A DNA stretch of 51,453 bases from Paracoccaceae bacterium (GCA_902606585.1 CACLGX010000010.1:1-51453); one strand, 5' to 3'; positions 36,834 through 46,698 are shown, numbered from the stretch's first letter. The notes: generated by a model not told the origin, from the sequence alone. Translations and numbers: made by a program.

Positions 36834-38159
36834 TTAGTTGGAAACAGATCCACTAAGTGAATTAGGATTGCTTTTATCAATATGGACTTGCTTTAATTCA
36901 CCAACAGAGATTGTTGGATCAGTAACGTTTACAGCGTGTAAGTACTCTGACTTCCCTACCAGTTGATTGTCAAAGCGGCCTTTTCTTTCAAATAACACGT
37001 GAACTTTTCTACCAATCATTTTGTCTTGAATATTTTTTTGCTGTTTTTTAATTAAATCTTGTAGCTTGTGTAGTCTTGCAGTTTTTACCTCTTCAGATAC
37101 CTGGTCACGTTCCGCAGCAGGAGTGCCTGGACGCGTTGAATACTTGAATGAAAAGGCTTGTCCATATTCAATATTTTTTATTAATGAGATTGTATCCTCA
37201 AAATCTTTGTCTGTTTCTTCAGGGAACCCCACAATAAAATCCCCAGAAATAAGGATGTCTGGACGTACCTCCCGAATTTTTGAGATTAAAGAAAGATAAC
37301 TTTCTGCGTTATGTGATCTGTTCATTCGCTTTAAAATTTTATTCGAGCCAGATTGTACTGGCAGATGAAGGTATGGCATTAGTTTTTTACATGTCCCATG
37401 AGCCTCAATTAAGTCAGGTGTCATATCATTGGGATGACTAGTTGTGAAGCGGATCCGAGCCAAGCCATCAACTTTTTCCAATTCCCAGATTAATTTGGCT
37501 AAACTCCATTCCTTCCCATCTAAACCCGTCCCGTGATAAGCGTTAACATTTTGCCCGAGTAATGTTATTTCTTTTACTCCACTTTCAACCAAGTGTTTTG
37601 CCTCGTCTATTACCCTTGAAACTGGTCGGGAATTTTCAGCACCGCGTGTGTATGGAACAACACAAAAAGCACAAAATTTATCGCAACCTTCTTGTACCGT
37701 AAGAAAAGCGGAAGGACCCCTTTGACCTGCCCTTTTTTGTTTTAATAGCGAAAATTTATCTTCCTCTGGAAAAGCAATATCAATCTGTTTTCTGCCATCG
37801 ACAGCGTTTGATGCTAAATCTGCAATATTTTGATAGCTTTGGGGGCCTACTATCAGGTCAACTAATGGCTGGCGCTTTATTATTTCCTCACCTTCGGCTT
37901 GGGCGACGCAGCCCGCCACGCCAATTTTTAAATCTGGTTTATTCGCCTTTAATTCTTTAAACCTACCTAACTCAGAATAGACTTTTTCAGCTGCTTTTTC
38001 CCTTATATGGCAGGTATTTAAAAGTATCATATCTGCTTCATTAGGATTGAGCGTCTCTTCATAACCATCTTCACCAAGAGCTTCTGACATACGTTCGCTA
38101 TCGTAGACATTCATCTGGCAACCATATGTTTTTATAAAAAGCTTTTTGGTTTTTTCCAT
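36834..38159 (-). CDS. miaB: tRNA-2-methylthio-N6-dimethylallyladenosine synthase MiaB
   Basis: The 441-residue methylthiotransferase has three N-terminal cluster ligands (Cys14, Cys50, Cys84), a radical-SAM triad Cys159, Cys163, Cys166 (CDKFCAFC) and a C-terminal TRAM domain. It adds the methylthio group to i6A37 of tRNAs reading U-starting codons. I prefer ATG 38159, giving MEKTKKLFIKTYGCQMN, over the in-frame GTG at 38174. It heads the minus-strand block and is divergent from the CoxL-like gene. Confidence 0.94.
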   Translation of the reverse strand: MEKTKKLFIKTYGCQMNVYDSERMSEALGEDGYEETLNPNEADMILLNTCHIREKAAEKVYSELGRFKELKANKPDLKIGVAGCVAQAEGEEIIKRQPLVDLIVGPQSYQNIADLASNAVDGRKQIDIAFPEEDKFSLLKQKRAGQRGPSAFLTVQEGCDKFCAFCVVPYTRGAENSRPVSRVIDEAKHLVESGVKEITLLGQNVNAYHGTGLDGKEWSLAKLIWELEKVDGLARIRFTTSHPNDMTPDLIEAHGTCKKLMPYLHLPVQSGSNKILKRMNRSHNAESYLSLISKIREVRPDILISGDFIVGFPEETDKDFEDTISLIKNIEYGQAFSFKYSTRPGTPAAERDQVSEEVKTARLHKLQDLIKKQQKNIQDKMIGRKVHVLFERKGRFDNQLVGKSEYLHAVNVTDPTISVGELKQVHIDKSNPNSLSGSVSN

Positions 38160-38174
38160 TTTTATTGATCTCAC

Positions 38175-38330
38175 TAATTGGAATAGCGGCCGCTATATCA
38201 AATTTATAAAAAATCGCAATGGAAAGATAGAGCGCAGGTTATCATATTTATTTTATGTTTTGATCTATTGACTTTGCTTTTGTTAAATTTAGAAAACTTA
38301 GAAATTAATTTAAAAAAAATAGGGGCGGTA
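38175..38330. promoter_or_regulatory. Divergent spacer between miaB and the CoxL-like gene
   Basis: The 156 nt between two divergent starts must carry promoters for both. It is very A+T-rich on the right half; no hexamer pair stands out above chance and no inverted repeat of note is seen. Confidence 0.4.
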
Positions 38331-40628
38331 ATGGAGAAGTTTGGGAAAAGTCAGTCAGTGTTGCGTACTGAGGACAACCGTTTTTTGACTGGTAAAGGAC
38401 GTTATATAGATGATACCACTCCTTCAGGTTCACTATTTGCGTATTTTTTTAGATCGCAAGTGGCGCATGCCGACATTACCAACCTTTATATTGAAGATGC
38501 AAAAAATACCACTGGAATATGCGCCATTTTTACAGCTGAAGATTTAGAAAAGTATGGTGTAAAAAACAGTCTAGAGGGTGTGACTGTGAAGAACCGTGAT
38601 GGCAGTGAAGGCGCTTCGCCAGAAAGACCTTTGTTGGCAAAAGACAGGGTTCGATTTGTTGGTGAGCCTATTGCCTTAATAGTAGCTGATTCAATACAAA
38701 ATGCAAAAGATGCTGCTGAATTAATTGAAATCGATTACGCTGATTTACCAGTATCAATAGATCTAGAAATTGGTCAAAATACAATTCACCCAGAGGCTCC
38801 TGGAAACGTTGCATTTGACTGGCATCTGGGAGATGAAAGTAAAACAAATGAGCTTTTTGAGCGGGCAGATAAAGTTGTTTCAATGGAGGTCTACAATAAT
38901 AGAATTATAGCTAATTCCATGGAGCCGCGGGGTTGTTATGCTCAGTGGGATAATGAAAGACTGCATATTTCTTTCAGTGGTCAAGGTGTTTGGGCGCACA
39001 AACGATTTGCATCAGAAATACTGGGGTTGCGAAGTGAGCAAATTAGAGTAACAAATCCCGATGTTGGCGGTGGTTTTGGAATGAAAGCCATGGGATACCC
39101 AGAGGAGTTTGTAGTATCTTTCGCGGCAATAAAACTTAATGAACCTATTAGATGGATGTCTGAGCGCACTGAGGCGATGCTCAGTGACAATGCGGGTAGA
39201 GATTTAAAACATTTCGCTGAATTAGCTTTTGACGCTACCAATAAAATAGTTGCTTACCGGGTCAAAACTTTCTGCAATCTTGGTGCGTATAATTCTCGTT
39301 TTGGACAAAATATTCAAACAGGTTTGTTTTCAAAGGTTTTAATGGGTGTTTATGACGTTCAGAATACGTATCTCAACGTTGTAGGTATTTACACGAATAC
39401 CACTCAAGTCGATGCTTATAGAGGTGCAGGACGCCCGGAAGCGATTTATTTGCTAGAACGAATGATGGATCGTGCAGCTCGGGAATTGGAAATTGATCCT
39501 CTTGAATTGAGACGTATAAATTTTATCAAAAAAGGTAATTTTCCCTATCAGTCATCAACCGGAGAAATAATAGATGTTGGAGATTTCGAGCGGGTTCTTT
39601 CGGCAGCAGAGATATCTGCTGATATCAAAGGCTTTGAAAGGCGGAAAAAAGAGAGTGAGGCGAAGGGAAGGTTGAGGGGTTTAGGACTCTGCTATTACAT
39701 TGAGAGTATTTTGGGAGATCCCAGCGAGGAAGCAAAAGTAGTTTTTGATGAAAATGGTGAAGTTAGGATTTTCGTTGGAACACAATCTAATGGTCAGGGG
39801 CATGAGACTGTTTACGCTCAATTTCTATCTGATCAGACTGGAATACCTTCTGAAAAAATAACTGTCGTACAAGGCGATAGTGATCTGATATCCAAGGGTG
39901 GAGGAACAGGGGGATCCAGGTCCGTAACGGTTCAGAACAACGCCACGCTGGCAACAATCGAAAAGGTTATTACATCATTTTCGCAATATCTTTCGGAAAA
40001 GCTGAAGGTAGACGCAAATGATATTGAATTTGACGATATTTGTTTTCGAATAAGGGACACTAACTTCAGCCCGAATGTGCTTGAGGTAGCTAAAATGGCG
40101 CGTGATGATCAAAGGTTCGACCTTCTGACGCATTCGGCAAAAACTACTTTAGACGCCAGATCATTTCCTAATGGGGCGCATTTTGCCGAGCTCGAGATTG
40201 ATCCCGAAACTGGTTTTGTTCAAATTGAAAGGTATTCGGTAGTTGATGATTTTGGCAATCTAATCAACCCGATGCTCGCAGAAGGTCAAGTACACGGGGG
40301 AGTTGCACAAGGTATAGGACAGGCTTTATATGAGCATGTTGTCTATGATCAAGAGGGCCAACTACTTACCGCTACCTTTATGGATTATGGGATGCCTCGT
40401 GCTGAAGATCTTCCATTTTACAAATTTGACACAGAGTGCGTTCCGTCAACGGCAAATATTATGGGCATGAAGGGGTGTGGTGAAGCTGGCACTGTTGGAG
40501 CGCTAGCGGCAGTTACCAATGCTGCTCAAGACGCGTTATGGGATATTGGTGTTCAGAAGGTTGATATGCCTTTAACCAGTGAAAAGATTTGGTCTATGAT
40601 TAACTCGGGAAACATAGCAGCAAAATAA
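38331..40628 (+). CDS. Molybdenum hydroxylase large subunit, form II CoxL-like (xanthine dehydrogenase family)
   Basis: The 765-residue protein has the layout of the molybdopterin-cytosine-dinucleotide-binding large subunits: an Ald_Xan_dh_C domain (about residues 20-135) then MoCoBD. The active-site loop reads AYRGAGR at residues 362-368, the signature of form II (BMS) CoxL, not the AYxCSFR of true form I CO dehydrogenase. The C-terminal KGCGEAGTVGA provides the expected catalytic glutamate. ATG 38331 (ggggcgg upstream) is preferred to an in-frame TTG 63 nt earlier. The small [2Fe-2S] and FAD subunits that normally accompany it are absent here. The substrate is unknown; an aldehyde or N-heterocycle is as likely as CO. 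Confidence 0.82.
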   Translation: MEKFGKSQSVLRTEDNRFLTGKGRYIDDTTPSGSLFAYFFRSQVAHADITNLYIEDAKNTTGICAIFTAEDLEKYGVKNSLEGVTVKNRDGSEGASPERPLLAKDRVRFVGEPIALIVADSIQNAKDAAELIEIDYADLPVSIDLEIGQNTIHPEAPGNVAFDWHLGDESKTNELFERADKVVSMEVYNNRIIANSMEPRGCYAQWDNERLHISFSGQGVWAHKRFASEILGLRSEQIRVTNPDVGGGFGMKAMGYPEEFVVSFAAIKLNEPIRWMSERTEAMLSDNAGRDLKHFAELAFDATNKIVAYRVKTFCNLGAYNSRFGQNIQTGLFSKVLMGVYDVQNTYLNVVGIYTNTTQVDAYRGAGRPEAIYLLERMMDRAARELEIDPLELRRINFIKKGNFPYQSSTGEIIDVGDFERVLSAAEISADIKGFERRKKESEAKGRLRGLGLCYYIESILGDPSEEAKVVFDENGEVRIFVGTQSNGQGHETVYAQFLSDQTGIPSEKITVVQGDSDLISKGGGTGGSRSVTVQNNATLATIEKVITSFSQYLSEKLKVDANDIEFDDICFRIRDTNFSPNVLEVAKMARDDQRFDLLTHSAKTTLDARSFPNGAHFAELEIDPETGFVQIERYSVVDDFGNLINPMLAEGQVHGGVAQGIGQALYEHVVYDQEGQLLTATFMDYGMPRAEDLPFYKFDTECVPSTANIMGMKGCGEAGTVGALAAVTNAAQDALWDIGVQKVDMPLTSEKIWSMINSGNIAAK

Positions 40629-40652
40629 AAAGTAAATATATAGGATTAGAGT

Positions 40653-41123
40653 GTGACCAGTGTTTCAGACAATTTTTTAAGGGATATTTTTAAGACGACT
40701 CAATCTATTGCTATGGTCGGCCTGAGTATGAATGAAACCAGACCAAGTTATTTTGTTGGAAGATATCTTCATAAACGCGGTTACAAAATTATTCCAGTCA
40801 ATGCTGGACATGCAGGAAAATATTTTTTCGGTCAATTGGTAATGTCGAGTATTGATGAAATCAGAGAGCCCGTGGACATGGTTGATATTTTCAGAAAACC
40901 AGAGGCAGTCCCACAAATTGTCGAGGATAGCTTAGCAAAATTGAAAGGTTTAAAAACCATTTGGATGCAAATTGGAATAAAACATGAAAGTGCTGCACAA
41001 AAGGCAAGGGACTTTGGATTAAAAGTAGTCGAAGATAGATGTCCAAAAATAGAACATCAAAGGTTGTTTGGTGAGCTTAGAAAGGCTGGTTTTGCAACTA
41101 ACATAATTTCGTCGCGTTTATGA
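40653..41123 (+). CDS. CoA-binding domain protein
   Basis: The 156-residue protein is a single CoA_binding_2 Rossmann domain: IAMVGLSMNETRPSYFVGRYL, GYKIIPVNAG, VDMVDIFRKPEAVPQIV and VVEDRCPKIEH are the family landmarks. Such proteins resemble the CoA-binding part of succinyl-CoA synthetase, but no enzymatic function is settled. The start is GTG 40653, 24 nt after the CoxL-like stop, suggesting cotranscription. Its 3' end overlaps that of hisE on the other strand by 6 nt. Confidence 0.82.
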   Translation: MTSVSDNFLRDIFKTTQSIAMVGLSMNETRPSYFVGRYLHKRGYKIIPVNAGHAGKYFFGQLVMSSIDEIREPVDMVDIFRKPEAVPQIVEDSLAKLKGLKTIWMQIGIKHESAAQKARDFGLKVVEDRCPKIEHQRLFGELRKAGFATNIISSRL

Positions 41124-41426
41124 TCTATCCTCTTTTTCCCTAAGCCCAGATTTATTTGTTCTATTCTTTAATTCTTTCATTACATCTTCAAATTTAATGT
41201 TTCTGGATTTAAGCATTATCAAATAATGAAAAATAACATCAGCCGCTTCAGAGATAAGAGCCTTATCATCACCTTTGACAGACTCTATAATTGCTTCTAT
41301 GACTTCTTCTCCAAACTTTTCAGCACATTTTTCGGGCCCTTGCGACAGAAGCTTGGCTGTCCAACTTTCTGACGGATCGGCTTTAGCGCGCGCATTTATC
41401 GTTTCAACTAAGTCTTCTAATCTCAT
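41118..41426 (-). CDS. hisE: Phosphoribosyl-ATP pyrophosphatase
   Basis: The 102-residue all-alpha protein has [27 protein letters not shown] and [13 protein letters not shown], the metal-binding E-x-x-E and E-x-x-D helices of the HisE/MazG fold. It hydrolyses PR-ATP to PR-AMP, step 2 of histidine synthesis. It is separate from HisI, as usual in alphaproteobacteria. Its ATG overlaps the hisF stop codon by 4 nt. Confidence 0.94.
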   Translation of the reverse strand: MRLEDLVETINARAKADPSESWTAKLLSQGPEKCAEKFGEEVIEAIIESVKGDDKALISEAADVIFHYLIMLKSRNIKFEDVMKELKNRTNKSGLREKEDRS

Positions 41427-42187
41427 CGCTTTAATCTGACTGGTATCCCAGCTTTGTCCATATGTTTTTTTGCTTGCCCTATAGTATATTCACCAAAATG
41501 AAATATAGAAGCAGCTAAAACCGCAGATGCGCCGCCTCTCACTACCCCATCAACTAAGTGATCTAAATTACCGACACCACCAGAAGCGATAACTGGAATG
41601 GTAACATTATCAGAAATGGCCCGGGTCATATCCAAATTGAAGCCTGATTTTGTCCCGTCTTTGTCCATTGAAGTAAGCAGTATTTCGCCAGCCCCTTTTT
41701 TTTCAATGAGCCGGGCAAATTCAACTGCATCAATACCCGTTGGTTTTCTGCCTCCGTGAGTGAAAAGTTCCCACTTACCAGATGGAGCAGCTTTTGCGTC
41801 AATTGCGCAAACTATGCACTGAGAGCCAAACCTATTAGCAGCTTCTGATATAACATCTGGGTTTTCAACTGCAGCAGAATTGAAGCTTACTTTATCTGCT
41901 CCAGCCAATAAAAGATTTCTAACATCGTCTGAAGATCTAACGCCGCCGCCTACCGTCAGCGGAATAAAACATTTTTCAGCTGTTTTTTGGACCATCAAGT
42001 AAGTTGTCGCCCGGTTTTGATAAGTGGCGTTGATATCCAGAAAACAAAGTTCATCTGCGCCTTCTTTGTCATAACGTTCTGCTGCTTCCACCGGATCACC
42101 GGCGTCTCTAAGTCCAACAAAATTTATTCCTTTTACAACCCTACCGTCGGCAACGTCTAAGCATGGAATTATTCGACATTTAAGCAT
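41423..42187 (-). CDS. hisF: Imidazole glycerol phosphate synthase subunit HisF
   Basis: The 254-residue (beta/alpha)8 barrel has the catalytic Asp11 ([15 protein letters not shown]) and Asp130 (CAIDAKA), with phosphate-binding VGGGVRS and ASGGVGN. Together with HisH it makes IGP and AICAR from PRFAR using ammonia passed through the barrel. It overlaps hisA by 8 nt. Confidence 0.96.
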   Translation of the reverse strand: MLKCRIIPCLDVADGRVVKGINFVGLRDAGDPVEAAERYDKEGADELCFLDINATYQNRATTYLMVQKTAEKCFIPLTVGGGVRSSDDVRNLLLAGADKVSFNSAAVENPDVISEAANRFGSQCIVCAIDAKAAPSGKWELFTHGGRKPTGIDAVEFARLIEKKGAGEILLTSMDKDGTKSGFNLDMTRAISDNVTIPVIASGGVGNLDHLVDGVVRGGASAVLAASIFHFGEYTIGQAKKHMDKAGIPVRLKR

Positions 42188-42902
42188 TGAGAACCTCTAA
42201 TGCCTCCTGAACATTAAATTTCTGGTCATAAAGCGCCCTTCCTGAAATAGCACCATTTAGTTGAGCTCCACACTCTTTAAGTGCTTTTAAGTCGTTTAGA
42301 GAGCTGACCCCGCCTGATGCTATAATAGGAATAGAAACTGCATTGGCTATTTCAGCGGTAGCACTCACATTTGGTCCCATCATTGCTCCATCCCTATCAA
42401 TATCAGTATAAATAATTGCTGAAACACCATAGTTTTCATATTTTTTGGCAAGTTCCGTGGCCCATATTTCTGTATTTTTAGCCCAGCCATCCGTTGCTAC
42501 GCGCCCATTTCTTGCATCTATTCCGACGACTATTTTGCCGGGGTATTTATTTGCTGCGAGCCGTACCAGTGATGGGTTTTCAACTGCTACTGTCCCTAGA
42601 ATTACGCGCTTAAGCCCCTTTGAAAGCCACATTTCAATTGTGTCGATATCCCTAATTCCTCCACCTAGTTGGATTGGAATGTTACATCTTTTAACTATAC
42701 CCTCTACCGAATCCGCATTAACGGGTTTTCCTTCAAAAGCGCCATTTAAGTCCACCAGATGTAGCCATTGGCAGCCCTGATTGACAAAGCTCAATGCTTG
42801 ATCAGTTGGGCAATTATTGAATACCGTTGATTTATTCATATCGCCACGGAGCAGTCTAACTGCTTTTCCGTCTTTTAGGTCAATTGCTGGGTATAAAATC
42901 AT
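42180..42902 (-). CDS. hisA: ProFAR isomerase HisA
   Basis: The 240-residue barrel has catalytic Asp8 in [14 protein letters not shown] and the second Asp in [14 protein letters not shown], with phosphate loops LGGGIRD and ASGGVSS. It performs the Amadori isomerisation before HisF-HisH. It is transcribed away from the DUF2147 gene; the 126-nt spacer between them should hold both promoters. Confidence 0.96.
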   Translation of the reverse strand: MILYPAIDLKDGKAVRLLRGDMNKSTVFNNCPTDQALSFVNQGCQWLHLVDLNGAFEGKPVNADSVEGIVKRCNIPIQLGGGIRDIDTIEMWLSKGLKRVILGTVAVENPSLVRLAANKYPGKIVVGIDARNGRVATDGWAKNTEIWATELAKKYENYGVSAIIYTDIDRDGAMMGPNVSATAEIANAVSIPIIASGGVSSLNDLKALKECGAQLNGAISGRALYDQKFNVQEALEVLNA

Positions 42903-43028
42903 AAAAATTCCTCAATTCACCATGAAGGTATCTCGCAGCTTTAAATCTAATTTGCAATGTTACATAATAAAAGGCTTGAAACTAGTTGCAAAGACAGCCA
43001 AAATCTTTCCTGATAGGGAGGAAATTTG

Positions 43029-43424
43029 ATGAAAAAATTAGTATTAGTAGCTTTTACTGGTTTGTTTTTTGCTTTTTCGGCATCTGCGGATACCATTTTT
43101 GGTATATGGCAAACCGTTGGAGACGATAATGGTAATTATGGACATATAGAAGTTAAAGCCTGCGAAGACAAAATCTGTGGTGAGTTAGTCAAATCTTTTG
43201 ATGGTTCAGGAAAGCAATATAAATCTAAAAATCTTGGCAAATTGATTATTTGGGACATGCAGGCAAAGAAAAATGGAAAATATGCCGGTGGTAAAATTTG
43301 GTCTCCCGATCGTGACAAAGTTTATAAGTCGAAAATGCAGTTAGCAGGAAATGATGAACTTAAAATATCTGGATGCGTTTTAATTTTGTGCAGAGATGGC
43401 GGAACCTGGACGAGAGTTAAGTGA
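43029..43424 (+). CDS. DUF2147 secreted protein
   Basis: The 131-residue protein has an N-terminal signal peptide (MKKLVLVAFTGLFFAFSASA) and the DUF2147 features IWQTVGDDNG...HIEVKACEDKICGELV, and LKISGCVLILCRDGGTWTRV at the end, with two Cys pairs that may form disulfides. Family members are small periplasmic or outer-membrane-associated lipocalin-like proteins of unknown function. agggagg just before ATG 43029 is a strong ribosome site and fixes the start. It lies on the plus strand inside the minus-strand histidine cluster. Confidence 0.85.
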   Translation: MKKLVLVAFTGLFFAFSASADTIFGIWQTVGDDNGNYGHIEVKACEDKICGELVKSFDGSGKQYKSKNLGKLIIWDMQAKKNGKYAGGKIWSPDRDKVYKSKMQLAGNDELKISGCVLILCRDGGTWTRVK

Positions 43425-43438
43425 CACAAATTTAATTT

Positions 43439-43475
43439 CCATAAAACCGTATTTACCAAGAATATGGTTTTATGG
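43439..43475. terminator. Long bidirectional hairpin between DUF2147 and hisH
   Basis: The arms ccataaaaccgtatt (43439-43453) and aatatggttttatgg (43461-43475) pair over 15 bp with one G-U, around the loop taccaag. The right arm covers the hisH stop codon. It fits a shared terminator for two convergent genes. Confidence 0.75.
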
Positions 43476-44105
43476 CCTCCATGAAAGAAAATTTTCTATA
43501 ATTTTCAATCCTGTCTGACCACTTTTTTCTGGGTGAAACTGAAGCCCCACCATATTCTCCTTGCCTACAACTGCAGTAATATCTGTTCCATAATCGGTGT
43601 GGGCAAGGCGTTGCTCTGGCTTTTTTATTATCATATGAAAAGAATGAACGAAATAAACATGATCACCATTATGAATGTTTTTTAGGACTGGGTGTTCGCT
43701 TTCTATGTTCAATGTGTTCCAGCCCATATGAGGGATTTTTAAAGATTTATCTTTAGGATTTATTTTTTGTACTTCACCGTCAATCCAATCAAGGCCCTCA
43801 GTTTCTTGGTATTCATAACTTTTTGTAGCCATTAATTGCATGCCTACGCAGATACCCAAAAAAGGCCGTGATTTTTCAACTGCACCATATACCATGGCTT
43901 CGTATGCTTCAGAAGATATCAATTCAGCTTTGCAAGAAGGAAATGCACCATCTCCAGGAAGTACTAATCGGTCAGCGGAAGAAATGATCTTTGGATCACT
44001 TGTTACAACAACGGAACCTAAGTTATTTAAAGCTGTAATCTTTTCAAATGCTTTCTGCGCGGAATGAAGGTTTCCACTACTATAATCTATTATAGCGGTA
44101 AGCAT
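43470..44105 (-). CDS. hisH: Imidazole glycerol phosphate synthase glutaminase subunit HisH
   Basis: The 211-residue class I glutaminase has the nucleophile Cys86 in FLGICVGMQLM and the His-Glu pair in LQFHPEKSG, with the oxyanion strand VLPGDGAF. It feeds ammonia to HisF. It begins 3 nt after hisB; hisA and hisF are separated from it by the inverted DUF2147 gene. Confidence 0.95.
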   Translation of the reverse strand: MLTAIIDYSSGNLHSAQKAFEKITALNNLGSVVVTSDPKIISSADRLVLPGDGAFPSCKAELISSEAYEAMVYGAVEKSRPFLGICVGMQLMATKSYEYQETEGLDWIDGEVQKINPKDKSLKIPHMGWNTLNIESEHPVLKNIHNGDHVYFVHSFHMIIKKPEQRLAHTDYGTDITAVVGKENMVGLQFHPEKSGQTGLKIIENFLSWRP

Positions 44106-44108
44106 TTA

Positions 44109-44696
44109 TTAAAGTTTACCCTTTGTCGTCGGTACGGACTTTAGATTTCGAGGATCTTTCTCAATGGCAACCCTGAGAGACTTTGCAAACGATTTAAAAG
44201 CAGCTTCAGCAATGTGATGGCTGTTGTATCCATGTAACGCTTCAATATGAAGCGTGATTCCGCCATGAGTAGAAACAGCTTGGAAAAATTCTCGGACAAG
44301 TTCGGTATCGAAGGTGCCTATCTTGTCAGTTGGCATATCAACATCAAAATATAAAAATGGTCGACTAGATAAATCCAATGCCGTTCGTATCAAAGTGTCA
44401 TCCATGGGTAACAAGCACCAACCATACCTATTAATACCTATTTTATCGCCAATGGCTTTAGTCAATGCCTGTCCAAAAGCTATACCGGTATCTTCAACGG
44501 TATGATGGTCGTCAATATGAGTATCACCATTGGCTTCGATTTCTAAATCGATCAATGAGTGGCGTGCCAGTTGTTCCAGCATATGATCAAAAAAGCTGAC
44601 ACCGGTATTTATTTTGTATTTGCCCGTGCCGTCTAATTTTAAGAATACTGAGATTTCAGTTTCAGACGTTTTTCTTTCAATTTTTCCACTACGCAT
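44109..44696 (-). CDS. hisB: Imidazoleglycerol-phosphate dehydratase
   Basis: The 195-residue monofunctional dehydratase shows the manganese-binding repeats [16 protein letters not shown] and [12 protein letters not shown], plus [16 protein letters not shown]. It converts IGP to imidazole acetol phosphate. It leads the hisB-hisH unit. The 263-nt spacer upstream, shared with divergent kdsD, must contain the promoter, but I cannot pick one with confidence. Confidence 0.96.
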   Translation of the reverse strand: MRSGKIERKTSETEISVFLKLDGTGKYKINTGVSFFDHMLEQLARHSLIDLEIEANGDTHIDDHHTVEDTGIAFGQALTKAIGDKIGINRYGWCLLPMDDTLIRTALDLSSRPFLYFDVDMPTDKIGTFDTELVREFFQAVSTHGGITLHIEALHGYNSHHIAEAAFKSFAKSLRVAIEKDPRNLKSVPTTKGKL

Positions 44697-44959
44697 GCTT
44701 GGCTCATTTTTTCTGAAGCATTTAATTTATTTTGATGCGGCTATAATGAATAGATTGTTAAAGGCCAAGTCAAATTAATAATTTAGAAAAAAATGTTGTT
44801 AAATTTTTACTTTTGTTGGCTTAAAACTAATCGAGCGATACGGGCTCCAGATCTAAAATACATTTATGACTTAATATGTTTAAAAAATTTGAGCCTTTGA
44901 AATTAACTCTTTTAATTCTATAAACTCTCGCGAGGTCTCTATTAATTGGACAATTGATC
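44697..44959. other. Divergent spacer between hisB and kdsD
   Basis: The 263 nt are A+T-rich and hold no tRNA, small gene or clear inverted repeat. Several TTGTTA-like hexamers occur on the plus strand (near 44757 and 44802), but none has a well-spaced good -10 box. Confidence 0.35.
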
Positions 44960-45916
44960 ATGGCAAATTCCTTTGTGACAGATGCAAAAAAAGTTTTGAA
45001 AACAGAGGCTGATGCTCTTGGAAAACTGAAAGATGATTTGCCGATCGATTTTAGTGACCTAGTGAAAAGCATACTAAATTTAACTGGTCGAGTAATTGTA
45101 TCTGGAGTGGGCAAATCTGGTCATATTGGGAATAAAATTGCCGCAACATTAGCCAGTACGGGTACTCCGGCTTATTTTGTACATGCCACTGAGGCCAGCC
45201 ATGGTGACTTGGGTATGATCACTGAGCAAGATCTCTGTCTACTTATTTCCAATTCTGGTGAAACCATTGAAATGTTTGACCTATTAACTCATGCACGTCG
45301 CTTTAGTATTCCGGTTGCCACTATGTCATCAAATTGTGAAAGCACTTTAGTTAAAGCGGCAGACTTTAAATTATGTTTGCCAATGGCTGATGAGGCTTGT
45401 CCGATAGGTATGGCTCCGACAACTTCAACAACCATGATGCTCGCTCTTGGTGATGCCTTGGCGGTTGTTCTAATGGAGGCAAAAAGTTTTAACGCTGAAA
45501 ATTTCAAGATTTTCCATCCGGGGGGCAAACTCGGTGCTAAATTGATGACAGTAGGCCAATTAATGCATAAAAATGATAAAATTCCCTTGGTAAATACTAC
45601 AACATCAATGAAAGAAACTTTAATAACTATGTCATCGAAAGGTTTTGGAATAGCGGCTATAGTTGACGATATTGGTTGTTTGGTTGGGGTAATAACTGAT
45701 GGTGATCTTCGTCGGCATATAGATGATCTTATGGAGAGAAATGCAGGAGACATTGCTAGTTTATCGCCGATTACGGTAGTTGAAAAAACTTTCGCCTTTG
45801 ACGCTTTAAACTTAATGCAGGACCGGAAAATAAGCGTACTGATTGTGACTTCTGCCAATAACAAACCTATTGGGGTTGTTCATATTCAGGATTTGTTAAG
45901 GGTAGGGGTTGCATGA
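44960..45916 (+). CDS. kdsD: D-arabinose-5-phosphate isomerase KdsD/KpsF
   Basis: The 318-residue protein joins an N-terminal SIS sugar-isomerase domain (VSGVGKSGHIGNKIAATL, EASHGDLGMI, LISNSGETIEM) to two CBS domains at the C-terminus. This is the API architecture. It turns ribulose-5-phosphate into arabinose-5-phosphate, the first step to Kdo. I take ATG 44960; an in-frame TTG lies two codons earlier. Its stop overlaps the kdsB start by 4 nt. Confidence 0.93.
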   Translation: MANSFVTDAKKVLKTEADALGKLKDDLPIDFSDLVKSILNLTGRVIVSGVGKSGHIGNKIAATLASTGTPAYFVHATEASHGDLGMITEQDLCLLISNSGETIEMFDLLTHARRFSIPVATMSSNCESTLVKAADFKLCLPMADEACPIGMAPTTSTTMMLALGDALAVVLMEAKSFNAENFKIFHPGGKLGAKLMTVGQLMHKNDKIPLVNTTTSMKETLITMSSKGFGIAAIVDDIGCLVGVITDGDLRRHIDDLMERNAGDIASLSPITVVEKTFAFDALNLMQDRKISVLIVTSANNKPIGVVHIQDLLRVGVA

Positions 45917-46698
45917 AAACTGTCATAATAATTCCGGCTCGATATGGTTCGACTCGCTACCCAGGAAAACCGCTGGTAGAGCTTAGAACGCGAGAGGGAA
46001 AAAAATCTCTTATTCAGCTTAGTTGGGAAGCCGCTGAAAAAGTTTCCGGGGTATCAGAAATTTACGTTGCAACGGACGATAAAAGAATTGAAGAGCACTC
46101 AGTGAACTTTGGTGCAAAGGTTATTCGAACATCTTCAAAATGTAAAAACGGTACAGAGAGATGTGCAGAAGCGTTGAATAATGCGCAATTGGATGCTGAA
46201 ATTATTGTAAACTTTCAGGGAGATGCGCCCTTGACTCCAAGCTGGTTTGTTGAGGAAATAATTGCTAGTTTGAAGGCAGATAAGTGGATTGACATGGCCA
46301 CACCTGTTCTGAGATTAGATAGAAAAAATTACAATCTTTTTTCTGAAGATAGAAAATCTGATAGGATAGGTGGAACCACTGTAGTTTTTGATAAAGACAT
46401 GAACGCTCTTTACTTCTCGAAAGAGTTAATACCTTTTTTTGAAATATCCAAAATTGGATCAGATGACCAAATACCATGTTACCACCATGTTGGTGTATAT
46501 GCTTATAGAGAAAATATCCTAAGAGATTATTTGAGCTGGCCTGAAAGTAAATTAGAAAAGTTGGAGGGCTTGGAGCAATTAAGATTTTTATTTGAGAATA
46601 AACGAGTAAAGTGTGTCGAGGTAAACAGCAAAGGGCGTGTTTTTTGGGAATTAAATAATCCACAAGATGTTGAGCTTATAGAGAAAGTTTTGTCCTAA
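45913..46698 (+). CDS. kdsB: CMP-Kdo synthetase KdsB
   Basis: The 261-residue cytidylyltransferase has IIPARYGSTRYPGKPL, VNFQGDAP and YHHVGVYAYR, signatures of KdsB, which activates Kdo as CMP-Kdo for transfer to lipid A. The protein is a little longer than E. coli KdsB (about 248), with an insert (RTREGKKS) after the first motif. It is translationally coupled to kdsD and followed immediately by kdsA. Confidence 0.92.
   Translation: MKTVIIIPARYGSTRYPGKPLVELRTREGKKSLIQLSWEAAEKVSGVSEIYVATDDKRIEEHSVNFGAKVIRTSSKCKNGTERCAEALNNAQLDAEIIVNFQGDAPLTPSWFVEEIIASLKADKWIDMATPVLRLDRKNYNLFSEDRKSDRIGGTTVVFDKDMNALYFSKELIPFFEISKIGSDDQIPCYHHVGVYAYRENILRDYLSWPESKLEKLEGLEQLRFLFENKRVKCVEVNSKGRVFWELNNPQDVELIEKVLS

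Noticed and set aside
38331-40628. True aerobic CO dehydrogenase (coxL form I)
   Set aside because: The active-site loop is AYRGAGR (form II), not AYxCSFR, and coxM and coxS are missing nearby.
45940-45960. tRNA T-loop-like ggttcgactc
   Set aside because: It lies inside the conserved kdsB motif ARYGSTRYPGKP and has no acceptor or anticodon stems around it.
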